DNA from: Romboutsia weinsteinii
GTDB taxonomy: Bacteria > Bacillota > Clostridia > Peptostreptococcales > Peptostreptococcaceae
DNA length: 64,000 nucleotides
Direction of reading: 5' to 3'
Assembly (NCBI RefSeq): GCF_002250835.2
Contig: NZ_NOJY02000010.1
Coordinates: 60,490-124,489, forward strand
Positions 36,400 to 45,623 of the stretch are shown here, in pieces. A model generated the notes under the pieces. That model was not told the origin of the DNA. It saw nothing but the letters and a program-made list of their open reading frames with translations, and searched no databases. Position 1 is the stretch's first letter; each line of letters starts with the position of its first letter. Position numbers and translations under genes: made by a program.

Positions 36400-38166
36400 A
36401 TGTACGATATATTTAAATTATTACTTGATAATATACATTATCCTATGTGGATTAAAGATCCAGACTTAAACTACATCTTTGTTAATAAGTCTTACGTAAA
36501 CTTACATAATAAAAAGAAAGAAAATTTTATTGGATTAAATACTAAAGATATATTTGATAATTTAATATCTGAAGAATATAATAATCTTTGCAGTGAGGTT
36601 TTAGAAGAAAGAAAAATAGTAACTAAACAGTTATACATATTTAACAAGTATAGGGAATGTACAATTTTTCCTATAGTAAATGATGATAATAAATTACTAG
36701 CTATATCGGGGATAGTTAACGACATAAGTAATATAAAGGAAAAAGAAGAAGAGATAGAGGTTCAAAAAAACTTAATTAATCAAATCATAGACACTCTGCC
36801 AGGGGAAATTTTCTATAAAAATAAGAAACACGAGTATGTCTATGCTAATGAAGAATGTAAACAATTCTATAAAGATAAAGGCATAAATAATATTATTGGT
36901 AAAACTGACCTAGATATAAATCATAATAAAGTACTCGCACAAAAGTTTATTAATGATGATGAGCTAATTAAGAATACTAAAAAAAGTTTGCAAAATGATG
37001 CCGTATTTGAATATAAAGATGGTATCAAAGAATATAGACAAGTAGCAAAGAAACCTATCTTAGATAAAAATGGAGATGTAAATGGTATAGTTGGGCATTC
37101 GGTAAATATTACTGATAGAAAACTTGCTGAAAATAGATTAAAATATTTAAGTTATACTGATGTTCTAACAGGTGCTTATAATAGAGCTTATTTTGATGAA
37201 AGAACAGAAGAACTCTCAAAAGAAAAATATCTTCCAGTAGGTATAATAATGGGAGATGTAAATGGTCTTAAATTAGTAAATGATACATTAGGACATTTAG
37301 AGGGTGATAAATTATTAAAGTTAATCACTAAGGTATTACAAGAAGTATGTCATAAGAAATGCGAGCTATGCAGAATCGGTGGTGATGAGTTTGTACTTTT
37401 ACTACCTAACACTACACAAGCAGAATGCGAACTAATAATAAAGAAAATTATTAAAAAATGTGGAGAATACAAGCACAAATTTATTCAACTTAGTATATCC
37501 TTAGGTGCTTCTATAAAAGAAAGTGTATATGAGGATATATACGATATTTTTAAAGAAGCAGAAGATAAGGTATATAGACAAAAACTTTTACAAGAGAAAA
37601 GCATACAAAGTTCAATAATGTATTCTCTAAGAACTGGTCTTCAAGCAAAGAGTGCAGAAACTGAAGAACATACTGAAAGAGTAGTACAAGATGCTATAAA
37701 GATAGGTAAAAAATTAAATTTAGAAATAGCTGAGTTGGATGAACTTACAATAGTAGCCCAATTACATGATATAGGCAAAATAGGAATAAGCGAAGATATA
37801 TTACTAAAGGCAGGTAAGTTGACAGAAGAAGAATTTGAAATAATGAAAACCCATACTGAAAAAGGGTTTAGAATTGTTCAGGCATCTAGTGAATTAAAAA
37901 ATGTAGCTCAGGGAGTCTTAAGTCATCATGAAAGATGGGATGGAAGTGGATATCCTAGAGGATTAAAGGGAGAAGAAATACCTTTGTTAGCTAGAATAGT
38001 ATGTGTAGTAGATGCCTATGATGTCATGACAAATGGTAGAGTATATAAAAAGGCGATGAGTAAAACAGAAGCAATAGAAGAATTAAAAAGATGCTCTTCA
38101 AAACAATTTGATCCAAATATAACTCGGGTTTTTTTAGAGTGTCTAAGAGAAAGCGAATTTAAATAA
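36400..38166 (+). CDS. PAS-PAS-GGDEF-HD-GYP cyclic-di-GMP enzyme
   Basis: 588 residues: PAS 1 (about 8-110), PAS 2 (about 125-235), GGDEF (about 245-400, with DVLTGAYNR and the intact active motif in RIGGDEFVLLL), then HD-GYP (about 405-585, with HDIGKIGI, KTHTEKG and SHHERWDGSGYPRGL). Both catalytic domains look intact, so it could make and break cyclic-di-GMP with balance set by the PAS sensors. No membrane segment, so it should sense a cytoplasmic signal. AGGTGA precedes the ATG. Confidence 0.93.
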   Translation: MYDIFKLLLDNIHYPMWIKDPDLNYIFVNKSYVNLHNKKKENFIGLNTKDIFDNLISEEYNNLCSEVLEERKIVTKQLYIFNKYRECTIFPIVNDDNKLLAISGIVNDISNIKEKEEEIEVQKNLINQIIDTLPGEIFYKNKKHEYVYANEECKQFYKDKGINNIIGKTDLDINHNKVLAQKFINDDELIKNTKKSLQNDAVFEYKDGIKEYRQVAKKPILDKNGDVNGIVGHSVNITDRKLAENRLKYLSYTDVLTGAYNRAYFDERTEELSKEKYLPVGIIMGDVNGLKLVNDTLGHLEGDKLLKLITKVLQEVCHKKCELCRIGGDEFVLLLPNTTQAECELIIKKIIKKCGEYKHKFIQLSISLGASIKESVYEDIYDIFKEAEDKVYRQKLLQEKSIQSSIMYSLRTGLQAKSAETEEHTERVVQDAIKIGKKLNLEIAELDELTIVAQLHDIGKIGISEDILLKAGKLTEEEFEIMKTHTEKGFRIVQASSELKNVAQGVLSHHERWDGSGYPRGLKGEEIPLLARIVCVVDAYDVMTNGRVYKKAMSKTEAIEELKRCSSKQFDPNITRVFLECLRESEFK

Positions 38167-38178
38167 TTTGATTATACG

Positions 38179-38223
38179 GACTGTAGATAAATTTGCTTTT
38201 ATAAATATATCTACAGTCTTTTT
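38179..38223 (+). terminator. Intrinsic terminator
   Basis: GACTGTAGATA/TATCTACAGTC arms with a 17-base AT loop and five T. Confidence 0.88.
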
Positions 38224-38265
38224 AAAAAGATTTAGCAATAAAAAGAAAGTAGGAAAGATAGCAAA

Positions 38266-39252
38266 ATGGAACTAAAAGAAAAAATAAGTAATTTTCCTCT
38301 AAGCCCAGGAATTTATATGATGAAAGATAGAGAGGATAATATTATTTATATAGGAAAATCTAAGAAACTTAAAGATAGAGTTAGAAGTTACTTTGCAGAA
38401 TCTGCTAACCATTCAAGGAAAATACAAAGGATGGTTAAAAACGTAAGTAATATAGAAATTATTACTACAGATACTGAATTGGATGCTCTAATTTTAGAAT
38501 GTAGTTTAATTCAAGAAATTAAACCGATGTATAATACTTTAATGAAAAAGTTTGAGAATTATAAATATATAAAGATAAATGAGAATAAAGATTTCCCTAT
38601 TATTGAAGTTGTTGATGATATAGATGATAGTAGTATATATTTTGGTCCTTATACTATGGATAGAAAGCTTGAAGAAATAAAAAATATTCTCACAGAGGTT
38701 TACAAATTACCAAGTTGTAAAAAACATACTAAGTGTATTAACTATGATTTAGGTAAATGCATAGGTCCGTGTAGAGGAGCTATATCAATAGATGAATATA
38801 AAGTAATAATAGATACTATAATTAGTACTTTAAAAGGTGAAAATAAAGAAATCTTAGATCTATTAGATATAAAGATAGCAAATGAAGTAAAAGAGTTAAA
38901 CTTTGAAAAGGCCCAAGTAATTCAAAGTAACAAAGAGTTAATTCAGAGTATGTTAAAAAAACAGCAGATTATTGATACTGCTCAGAAAGAAGAAATAATC
39001 TTAGTATGGACAAATATTAATGAAAGTAAATATAAGTTATATCTAATTAAGGGTGGATGTATTTTAAGTTCAAAAATATTAAATGTAGATACATTTGAAC
39101 AGTTAAGTGTCAAAGGTCTTGTATTTGAAATGTACAAAGGCATAAGAGTAAAAAACTCTAAGAATGAAATAACAAAATACAATATAGATACAATAAATAT
39201 TATACACTCTTATATTAAAAATAGTGAGAGTATAAACTATCTTATAATGTAG
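38266..39252 (+). CDS. Short UvrC-like (Cho-type) GIY-YIG nuclease
   Basis: 328 residues. An N-terminal GIY-YIG domain (about 9-90: SPGIYMMKD, IIYIGKSKKLKDRVRSYF, and the EIKPMYN end) is followed by the UvrC cysteine cluster (CKKHTKCINYDLGKCIGPC, about 156-174), a UVR-like helical segment (about 205-235), and a short tail. It lacks the C-terminal RNase H-like endonuclease and helix-hairpin-helix region of full UvrC (about 600 residues). Like Cho it would make only the 3' incision in nucleotide excision repair. The reading frame runs cleanly to its stop, so I take it as a family form, not a truncation. Confidence 0.85.
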   Translation: MELKEKISNFPLSPGIYMMKDREDNIIYIGKSKKLKDRVRSYFAESANHSRKIQRMVKNVSNIEIITTDTELDALILECSLIQEIKPMYNTLMKKFENYKYIKINENKDFPIIEVVDDIDDSSIYFGPYTMDRKLEEIKNILTEVYKLPSCKKHTKCINYDLGKCIGPCRGAISIDEYKVIIDTIISTLKGENKEILDLLDIKIANEVKELNFEKAQVIQSNKELIQSMLKKQQIIDTAQKEEIILVWTNINESKYKLYLIKGGCILSSKILNVDTFEQLSVKGLVFEMYKGIRVKNSKNEITKYNIDTINIIHSYIKNSESINYLIM

Positions 39253-39383
39253 ATAAACAAAGTACCTTTGATATAAAAGTCAAATGTGCTTTGTTCATAT
39301 AGAATATAATAATATAAATATAAAGAGTTCAAAATAATATTATTAAAAATTGACAAAATTAATATAATTAAGGAGTTGTTTAT

Positions 39384-40205
39384 ATGAATATACAAAAATA
39401 TGATCCTGATAATCCATCACTAGTTAATTCGGTAGTATGCGCTATAGATATACTAGGTTTTTCTCAGATGATAGTAGATTCTTGCAGTACAGGTACTGGA
39501 GATAAATTATTAAGAGAGATAAATTATCTAATAAATAAAAATAAGCAGTGTATATTACCTAATAAATACACTTATGGAAAAATTAAAATTTATACAGATA
39601 ATATGGTAGTAGCCTATCCTATTAAAGGAGATGGAGAAGAAGAACTTGATGAAATATTACAAAATGTATCTGAGTATCAATTTAATCTAGCACTTGAAGG
39701 TTTATTTGTTAGAGGTGGAATAAGTATGGGGGATTTTTACATAAATGAAGATATAGTGTTTGGTCCTGCATTACTAGATGCACATCATACTGAAAGTCAA
39801 TTAGCATGCTACCCTAGAATTATCCTTGATAAAAGAGCAACTAAAAGACTAAAAAAATATATAAATTATTATGATAATGCACCCCAGAAAAGTAAGATAC
39901 TAATAGATAATGACGGACAATGGTTCCTAAACTACTTAGAAACAATATTTAAATACTATACAGAATGTAATAATGAGTATGAGTTTGAGAGAATCCAATA
40001 TGAATTATTACTAAAACATAAGAAAAAAGTAGAAGAACTACTAACTATACATAAAGAAAATACTAGAGTTTGGGATAAGTATGTTTGGACAGCAAACTAT
40101 CATAACTATTTTTGTGATTTAAACTTCCCTAATGAAAAGGACTTAAAGATATCTAGAAAAAGCTTATTATCATGGCCTAGAGAAATTTTAAATGATGATT
40201 TTTAA
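39384..40205 (+). CDS. Nucleotide-cyclase-like protein, stand-alone
   Basis: 273 residues. The N-terminal about 175 residues follow the class III cyclase order: strand with AIDILGFSQ (about 20-28, metal-type Asp), KIYTDNMVVAYP (second Asp, about 70), RGGISMGDFY (about 112-121), then FGPALLDAHHTESQLA (about 127-142) with YPRI. Two metal aspartates appear to be kept. The C-terminal about 100 residues are helical and charged. No regulator or effector domain is fused. This could be a diverged cyclase or a non-catalytic relative; the resemblance is by motif only. AAGGAG precedes the ATG. Confidence 0.5.
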   Translation: MNIQKYDPDNPSLVNSVVCAIDILGFSQMIVDSCSTGTGDKLLREINYLINKNKQCILPNKYTYGKIKIYTDNMVVAYPIKGDGEEELDEILQNVSEYQFNLALEGLFVRGGISMGDFYINEDIVFGPALLDAHHTESQLACYPRIILDKRATKRLKKYINYYDNAPQKSKILIDNDGQWFLNYLETIFKYYTECNNEYEFERIQYELLLKHKKKVEELLTIHKENTRVWDKYVWTANYHNYFCDLNFPNEKDLKISRKSLLSWPREILNDDF

Positions 40206-40312
40206 CTAATAATATAAAGGAAATTTATACCTATTTCTATAGAAAATCGTATTCCTTTATGTTATAATTCTCTTTAGTATGACAAAAAAATATCATGTAC
40301 AGGAGAATTTAA

Positions 40313-41206
40313 ATGTTAAAAGCAATCTTAGGCTTATTAGCAGTAGTTACAACAGGATATACTGCAATCTATGCAAATGACTTTAGGAAAAACAGAGACA
40401 AAAGTAAAAATGGAATGTTTAATAAGGGGATACTTATTGGATTTATAACTGATTTTTTAGATGCAATTGGTGTAGGATCTTTTGCTACTACAACTGGAAT
40501 TTTAAAATTAAGTAAAAATATTAATATACCTGATAAATTACTACCTGGGACCTTAAATGTTGCTCATACACTTCCAATGATAGTTCAAGCATTTATGTCT
40601 ATGAATTCAATAGGAGTGGATATTCTTACATTAATAAGTATGATAGTATCAGCTGTAATAGGATCTTGGATAGGTGCAGGAATTATTTCTAAGTTACCAG
40701 AGAAGAAAGTTCAATTAACTATGGGGATTGCACTTGCAGGTACAGCAGTTCTTATTGTACTTGGACAAGTTGGACTTATGCCATCAGGTGGAGATGCAAT
40801 GGGTCTTACTGGAACTAAGTTAATAATAGGTATAGTAGGTAACTTTATATTAGGAGCATTAATGACTGCTGGTATTGGCCTATACGCTCCATGTATGGCT
40901 CTAGTAGCTTTACTTGGAATGAATCCAAAGGCAGCATTTCCTATAATGATGGGTGCTTCTTCTTTCGTTGGACCAATAGCAAGTACTAAGTTTATTAAAG
41001 AAGATGCTTATGAAAGAGAAATATCTATGGGTATAACTATAGGTGGTGTAGTAGGTTCTATATTAGCATTACTATTTGTTACAAATATGCCAGTATACTG
41101 GTTAAAGTGGTTAGTAGTAGCTGTTGTAACTTATACATCAGTAACTATGCTAAAATCTGGACTAGAGAAAGATACTTTAGAATTAGAAGATATGAAAATA
41201 GGTTAA
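40313..41206 (+). CDS. TSUP (TauE/SafE) family sulfite/organosulfur exporter
   Basis: 297 residues with seven to eight membrane helices and the TSUP feel: DFLDAIGVGSFATTTGILKL (about 43-62) in the first repeat and GLYAPCMALVALLGMNPKAA in the second. The family moves sulfite, sulfonates or related anions. It sits near a siroheme reductase-like gene and a DUF1858 gene (42201-43066), which suggests sulfur handling, though a BI-1 gene and terminators lie between. AGGAGA precedes the ATG. Confidence 0.85.
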   Translation: MLKAILGLLAVVTTGYTAIYANDFRKNRDKSKNGMFNKGILIGFITDFLDAIGVGSFATTTGILKLSKNINIPDKLLPGTLNVAHTLPMIVQAFMSMNSIGVDILTLISMIVSAVIGSWIGAGIISKLPEKKVQLTMGIALAGTAVLIVLGQVGLMPSGGDAMGLTGTKLIIGIVGNFILGALMTAGIGLYAPCMALVALLGMNPKAAFPIMMGASSFVGPIASTKFIKEDAYEREISMGITIGGVVGSILALLFVTNMPVYWLKWLVVAVVTYTSVTMLKSGLEKDTLELEDMKIG

Positions 41207-41213
41207 AATAGAT

Positions 41214-41250
41214 AAAAGACTGTATCAGTAAAAGATACAGTCTTTTATTT
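41214..41250 (+). terminator. Intrinsic terminator
   Basis: Perfect 13-base arms AAAAGACTGTATC/GATACAGTCTTTT (41214-41226, 41234-41246) plus T-rich tail. Confidence 0.9.
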
Positions 41251-41364
41251 TGAACAATAAATTTTTCGAAAATATACTTATAAATCATTATATTCTAAAA
41301 CTAATTGTATATTTAATGTTTTTAATATATAATATATTCTAACTTAAATTAGGAGGACATGATT

Positions 41365-42030
41365 TTGAGACATAGAATAATAAATCCTATGGCTGAGATT
41401 TATAAACATTTAGCAATTTCTATTTTATTTATGTTTATAGGTTTTTTCATAGGTAAGGAATTTTTGCCAGTAAGTTTTGTATATCTTGCTAATAAGATAT
41501 TAATGTTTTTTATGTTGTTTCTTTTGCTTACAGCTATTTTTTCAAGAAAAAGCATAATACCAAGAAGTTTTTCAATGAACTTTGTTTATGTATTTACGTT
41601 TATAGACGGAATACTTATGTATCCTATTCTTAGCTATTATTTACAATCTTTAGGAACAGATATTGTAATAAATGTATTGATAGGTGCAATAATTTTATTT
41701 GCTCTTCTTGCTTTTATATCTCACAAAAAAGATGCAGGGCATTTCTTAAGTCTAGGGCCCACTTTATTTGCATCTTCATTAGCTTTATTGGTTGTATGTA
41801 TTGTGAATATATTTATAGGTTCAAGTGTTACTAATTTAATAATTAGTATTGTAGGATTGGTAATATTCTCTGCTTATGTTTTATACGATATAAGTTTAAT
41901 AAAGTATGATATTAGTATGGGGAATATTGTAGATAAAAATGACTTATCTATTCATGTGCTAAATCTATACGTTGACTTTATCAATATATTACTAGACTTA
42001 TTAAATATAGTCGATAGATTTAATGATTAA
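41365..42030 (+). CDS. Bax inhibitor-1 (BI-1/YccA) family membrane protein
   Basis: About 221 residues, seven hydrophobic helices, ending in the BI-1 pattern SAYVLYDISLIKYD followed by LNLYVDFINILLDLLNIV. AGGAGG at 41351-41356 is only two bases from the ATG at 41359 but eight from the in-frame TTG at 41365, so I favour the TTG. BI-1 proteins are calcium-leak channels or membrane-protein quality-control partners; the role here is unknown. Confidence 0.85.
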   Translation: MRHRIINPMAEIYKHLAISILFMFIGFFIGKEFLPVSFVYLANKILMFFMLFLLLTAIFSRKSIIPRSFSMNFVYVFTFIDGILMYPILSYYLQSLGTDIVINVLIGAIILFALLAFISHKKDAGHFLSLGPTLFASSLALLVVCIVNIFIGSSVTNLIISIVGLVIFSAYVLYDISLIKYDISMGNIVDKNDLSIHVLNLYVDFINILLDLLNIVDRFND

Positions 42031-42200
42031 TTATGTTTAATTAAAATACTATTAAGGTATAAGATAGTGGAAGTAATATAAAAATTATATTGCTTCCATT
42101 TTAATTTCTACATAACAAATTTTATTATGTAACAAATGTTACATACTTTCAAAATGAAATATTGTATAATAAGTTTAAATTAACACATGAGGAGTAATCA

Positions 42201-42878
42201 ATGGCAAACTACGGTAATCTACAAAAGATTAAAGATGGTAAAAGAACCTATGCAATTACACCACATATTCCAGGTGGTTTTATATTACCAGATCAGCTTA
42301 TAAAAATAGCTGAGGTGGCAAAAAAATATAATGGAGTTTTGAAATTAAACTCTGGTCAAAGAATATTAATAACAAATCTACAAGAAGAAGATTTAGAATC
42401 AATATGGAAAGAACTTGATATGAAGCCTGCAGTAGTCAGTCAATATTCTGTAAAAAATGTTGAGATGTGCCCAGCAAACTATTGTAAAAGATCTAAATAT
42501 CCAACAATAGGCATAGGTATGAAGATAAGTAAGAAATTTCATGGGTATGAAGTACCCAATAGAACTAAAATAGGAGTAGCAGGTTGTAGAAATGCATGCA
42601 CAAGTGTATACTCAAAAGATATTGGTGTGATAGTAGATATAGATGGTACTTTCTTTGTTACTGTAGGAGGTAGTGCTGGTTTTTATCCAAGGCAATCTGA
42701 TATTGTAACTAAAGAATTAAATGAAAAAGAAGCATTTGAATTAGTTGGAGAGATATTAGATTATTACAAGGATAATGCTCCTAAGGGAGAAAAGCTTGGA
42801 GACTTCATAGATAGAATAAGTATTGAAAAATTTAGAAAAGATATATTAGAAAAATTAAACTTAAAGGAGATATTATAA
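42201..42878 (+). CDS. Siroheme sulfite/nitrite reductase-like protein, short
   Basis: 225 residues: a ferredoxin-like half-domain (about 15-75, ITPHIPGGFILPDQL and NSGQRILITNL) followed by the 4Fe-4S/siroheme domain with CPANYC (about 91-96) and VAGCRNACTSV (about 128-138). These cysteines would ligate the coupled siroheme-Fe4S4 centre. At half the length of full sulfite reductases it resembles the small anaerobic or assimilatory forms of Clostridia and archaea. The electron acceptor could be sulfite or nitrite. GAGGAG precedes the ATG; only 2 bases separate its stop from the next gene. Confidence 0.85.
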   Translation: MANYGNLQKIKDGKRTYAITPHIPGGFILPDQLIKIAEVAKKYNGVLKLNSGQRILITNLQEEDLESIWKELDMKPAVVSQYSVKNVEMCPANYCKRSKYPTIGIGMKISKKFHGYEVPNRTKIGVAGCRNACTSVYSKDIGVIVDIDGTFFVTVGGSAGFYPRQSDIVTKELNEKEAFELVGEILDYYKDNAPKGEKLGDFIDRISIEKFRKDILEKLNLKEIL

Positions 42879-42880
42879 TT

Positions 42881-43066
42881 ATGATAACTAAAGATAACAC
42901 AATCGGAGAAATATTAGAAATGAAAAAGGATGCACCAGAAATACTTATGCAGTATGAGATGGGATGTTTAGGATGTCCTTCAGCTACTATGGAGACATTA
43001 GAACAAGCATGTTTTATACATGGAGTAGATTTAGAAGAAGTATTAGCAAAACTAAATGAAAAATAG
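42881..43066 (+). CDS. DUF1858 domain protein
   Basis: 61 residues with the DUF1858 pattern: TIGEILEMKKDAPEILMQYE followed by MGCLGCPSA (about 28-36) and TLEQACFIHGVD. The paired cysteines suggest a redox or Fe-S-linked helper role; the family is often next to hybrid-cluster or reductase genes. It follows the siroheme protein by two bases and is co-transcribed. Its stop codon is the first triplet of the left repeat of the inserted element at 43064. Confidence 0.9.
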   Translation: MITKDNTIGEILEMKKDAPEILMQYEMGCLGCPSATMETLEQACFIHGVDLEEVLAKLNEK

Positions 43067-43096
43067 TTAATATGTGATGTTATATACTAATCATAT
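43064..43096 (+). repeat. Left attachment-like repeat (attL)
   Basis: 33 bases starting at the DUF1858 stop codon. It differs from the right copy at three positions. Unlike the right copy it cannot form the GC-closed terminator stem and lacks a T-run. Confidence 0.82.
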
Positions 43097-43114
43097 ACAC
43101 GTAAAAATATAATT

Positions 43115-43134
43115 TGTCGTCAAAATGTCGTCAA
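43115..43134 (+). repeat. Tandem direct repeats TGTCGTCAA, likely integrase arm sites
   Basis: TGTCGTCAA at 43115-43123 and again at 43126-43134 (11-base period), between the left attachment repeat and the integrase stop codon. The position fits the arm-type binding sites of tyrosine integrases. Confidence 0.6.
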
Positions 43135-43135
43135 G

Positions 43136-44225
43136 TTATAATACTGATTCGAAGATACTAACTGTCTTATCTATTAGGCGGTTAGTATTTTTTACATAGA
43201 TTTCATAGGTGATTCTAGTATTAGAGTGTCCTAATCTTGCAGATACATTTTTTATTTCTGCGCCTGCTTCTATTAGCATTGTCGCATGAAGTTTTCTTAC
43301 AGAGTGAGCTTTAAACCTCAACAATTCTCGATTAATCAATCTGTTCACTTTTTCTATATCTTCTTTATAAATTGCGCTACCATTGTATTTGCTACATACA
43401 AATTGACTATGAATTTTCAAATCATTTAGCTTATTCTTCTGATTTATTAATTCATCATATAAGGTATTCCAAAAATGAATATCTCTTCCACTAGATTTAG
43501 TATTTAAAAGGACTAGTATATGACCTTTACTAGTTTGGAATTGCATTTGTTGTCTAACCTTTATAATACGCTTATCTAGGTCAACATTGTCCCAAGTTAA
43601 ACCACTTAACTCACTAAGTCTCATACCTGTATGGTATAGTACCTTATAAAATATCTCATGCATAGGTTTTATATCTCTAACAAAAGAGAATACTTTATAT
43701 GCGTCCTCTTTAGTTAATATTACATCTTCAGAATCAATATACCTAAGTTTATTGATATTAACATACTCCATAGGATTAGTATTAATTAGTTATGAAGGAT
43801 ATATAGCGTACTTAAATGCAACCCTTAGAGTAGCTTCAATGGTTCTAATATAATTCTATAATTTTTTTGTACTTTTCTAAGAAGAAGCTTTGAAGAATTG
43901 AAGTGGTTATATTGTTTAACCTATACATACCTAATAATGGTTTTATATGAACTCTAATAATGGATTCATAATTCTTTTGGGTTCTATAGGCACAATTGTT
44001 TAGTACATATTGTTCATAAAGGATATCTAGATAATCAGAGAAAGTAATATTACAGTCTTTTCTTACAATACCTCTTAGATTATAATTAACTAGTGTTTGA
44101 ACTTGTGCAACTTCACAATCCTTCTTGGTCAGAAATCCGCTCTTAGATATTCTTTTTCTTTTAACAGCTATAATGCCTAAATCAATAGTGTATTACCAAG
44201 TTTTATTACGTTTTCTTATACTCAT
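43136..44225 (-). pseudogene. Tyrosine recombinase/integrase, disrupted
   Basis: The catalytic domain is readable at 43136-43771: HTGMRLSELSGLTWDNVD (Arg), the FKAHSVRKLHATMLIEAGA region (His/Arg), GHSNTRITYEIYV (His and Tyr). The N-terminal part continues upstream to an ATG at 44225 (reading SIRKRNKTW, then a TAA, then a segment with KRKRISKSGFLTKKD and RTQKNYESIIRVHIKPLLG), which is the arm-binding and core-binding domain of a Tn916/phage-type integrase. A stop at codon 11, a frameshift near 43840 and another stop before NTNPMEYVNI break it. Without these it would be about 360 residues. Confidence 0.88.
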
Positions 44226-44368
44226 ATTTCAATAACCTCCTAGATTTTAAAGATAGAAATAGAAAACAAATAATAGCATTAACTAGTACATATAATCAAA
44301 GTACAATTCTTATAGATACTACATGTACACTTTTATTAGATAGTAAAACTTTTCTATGCAGGACAGCG

Positions 44369-44626
44369 ATGTTTAATCAAAATATTAATAACCAAGATAT
44401 TAAAAAATACTTTGCACAATTAGATAAATTTAAATTATTAGTTAATAAAAGCAAGGATTACGAAAAATCAAAATTAGAACTAGAGGGAATTAAAACGCTC
44501 GAGAGTAAAGAAATAGAAAAATCACCTACAGAAAAAATAAAAGAAGTTAAAGAGTTATTAGATATTAACGCTATTACTAAAGAAGAATTTGAGAATAAAA
44601 AATCTGAGTTATTGAGTAAGGTTTAA
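44369..44626 (+). CDS. SHOCT-domain small protein
   Basis: 85 residues, charged and helical, ending in a SHOCT domain (IKEVKELLDINAITKEEFENKKSELL, about 56-82). No good ribosome binding site precedes the ATG, and an in-frame stop lies just upstream. It may be a relic of a longer gene in the decayed element. SHOCT domains are oligomerisation or linking modules often found in mobile-element proteins. Confidence 0.45.
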   Translation: MFNQNINNQDIKKYFAQLDKFKLLVNKSKDYEKSKLELEGIKTLESKEIEKSPTEKIKEVKELLDINAITKEEFENKKSELLSKV

Positions 44627-44759
44627 GATCTATCTGAAAATATATTAATTTAATATACACAAAAATATAAACTAAAACAAATAAAAATATTTGGTTTATT
44701 TGTATAATATTATTATATAATGAAGTTAAATAGAATTATTAGAAGAAAGGGAAATAGAA

Positions 44760-44883
44760 ATGAAACTAGATACAAAACAAAAAGTACTAATAGCTATATA
44801 ACATGGATGAAGAAATAACACCCGGAAAATTAGGAATAGAAGAGAATATATTTATCTATGCACTAGATAAACTGATATATTAG
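44760..44883 (+). pseudogene. Broken small gene (phage-type, possibly YjcQ-like)
   Basis: An ATG at 44760 with AAGAAAGGG upstream opens MKLDTKQKVLIAI and stops after 13 codons. The continuation is readable in another frame (MDEEITPGKLGIEENIFIYALDKL) to a TAG at 44881. The opening resembles small YjcQ-like phage proteins. A frameshift near 44800 explains the split. Confidence 0.4.
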
Positions 44884-45623
44884 ATGAAATAAAGATACTG
44901 GATGGAAGTATTTAAGAATAGATTTCAACTTTCTGCGACCACTAGAAAATATTTTAAAATGGTTATTTTCTAACGTTTGAACCTTTTTTTGCGGTTCGGT
45001 TGTTACTACTTATTATCAGGTTACAGCACTACTATCAAATAAACAAAAAACAAAAGAAAAAAATATGCAGTCTCCTTAGGGAATGCCCAAACCGAGTTAG
45101 CGAGGGCAGGACAGGGTTTTTAAGGTTTACCCTGTATGTACAACGTGCAGAAACAAACGAAGTGCGTTAGATACACATTATTAGATTACGAAAGAATTTA
45201 CAAGTTACATATGTTTCGTAACAAAAAAGTTGCTAATTGTTTCTGTTTATAATATCGCTGATTCCTAGTTTATCTCTAACCAACTTGTTAAACTTAAAGA
45301 GTCTGTACAGTAGCTATATCACTAAAGCCACATTTGATATACATAAGATTACGAGACTAGTTTTCTCACTCACTGAAAAGCACCACCTTTCATTAGGAGC
45401 ATTGACAACCTAAGATATATTAAAACCTATTGATACAACTATGAAAGATGGTTAAATGAAGGAAGCAATAAGATGGGAACAACAAAAGAGAATTAGATTG
45501 TTTCCTAAGAAGCTAAAGAGTAATGTATATATCTTTCTTAGGGATAGTTATTAATAGTAAACTACTTGTACATATATAAGTAGTTACTATATAATATCCT
45601 TATTATTTTTAGGGGGTGTTACT
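44884..45623. other. Non-coding debris of the element with a GC-richer patch
   Basis: About 740 bases without a convincing gene. At 45070-45180 the base composition is clearly richer in G and C than its surroundings, with a stem ACAGGGT/ACCCTGT (45111-45117, 45129-45135) and the sequence CGAAGTGCGTTAG. Such a patch could be a relic of an origin of transfer or replication. A 32-codon open stretch at 45455-45553 (ending PKKLKSNVYIFLRDSY) looks like the tail of a lost gene. A weak hairpin AACTACTT/AAGTAGTT lies at about 45559-45584. Confidence 0.35.

Noticed and set aside
38266..39252. UvrC truncated by mutation
   Set aside because: The frame ends cleanly, followed by non-coding DNA without UvrC C-terminal remains; it fits the short Cho-like form.
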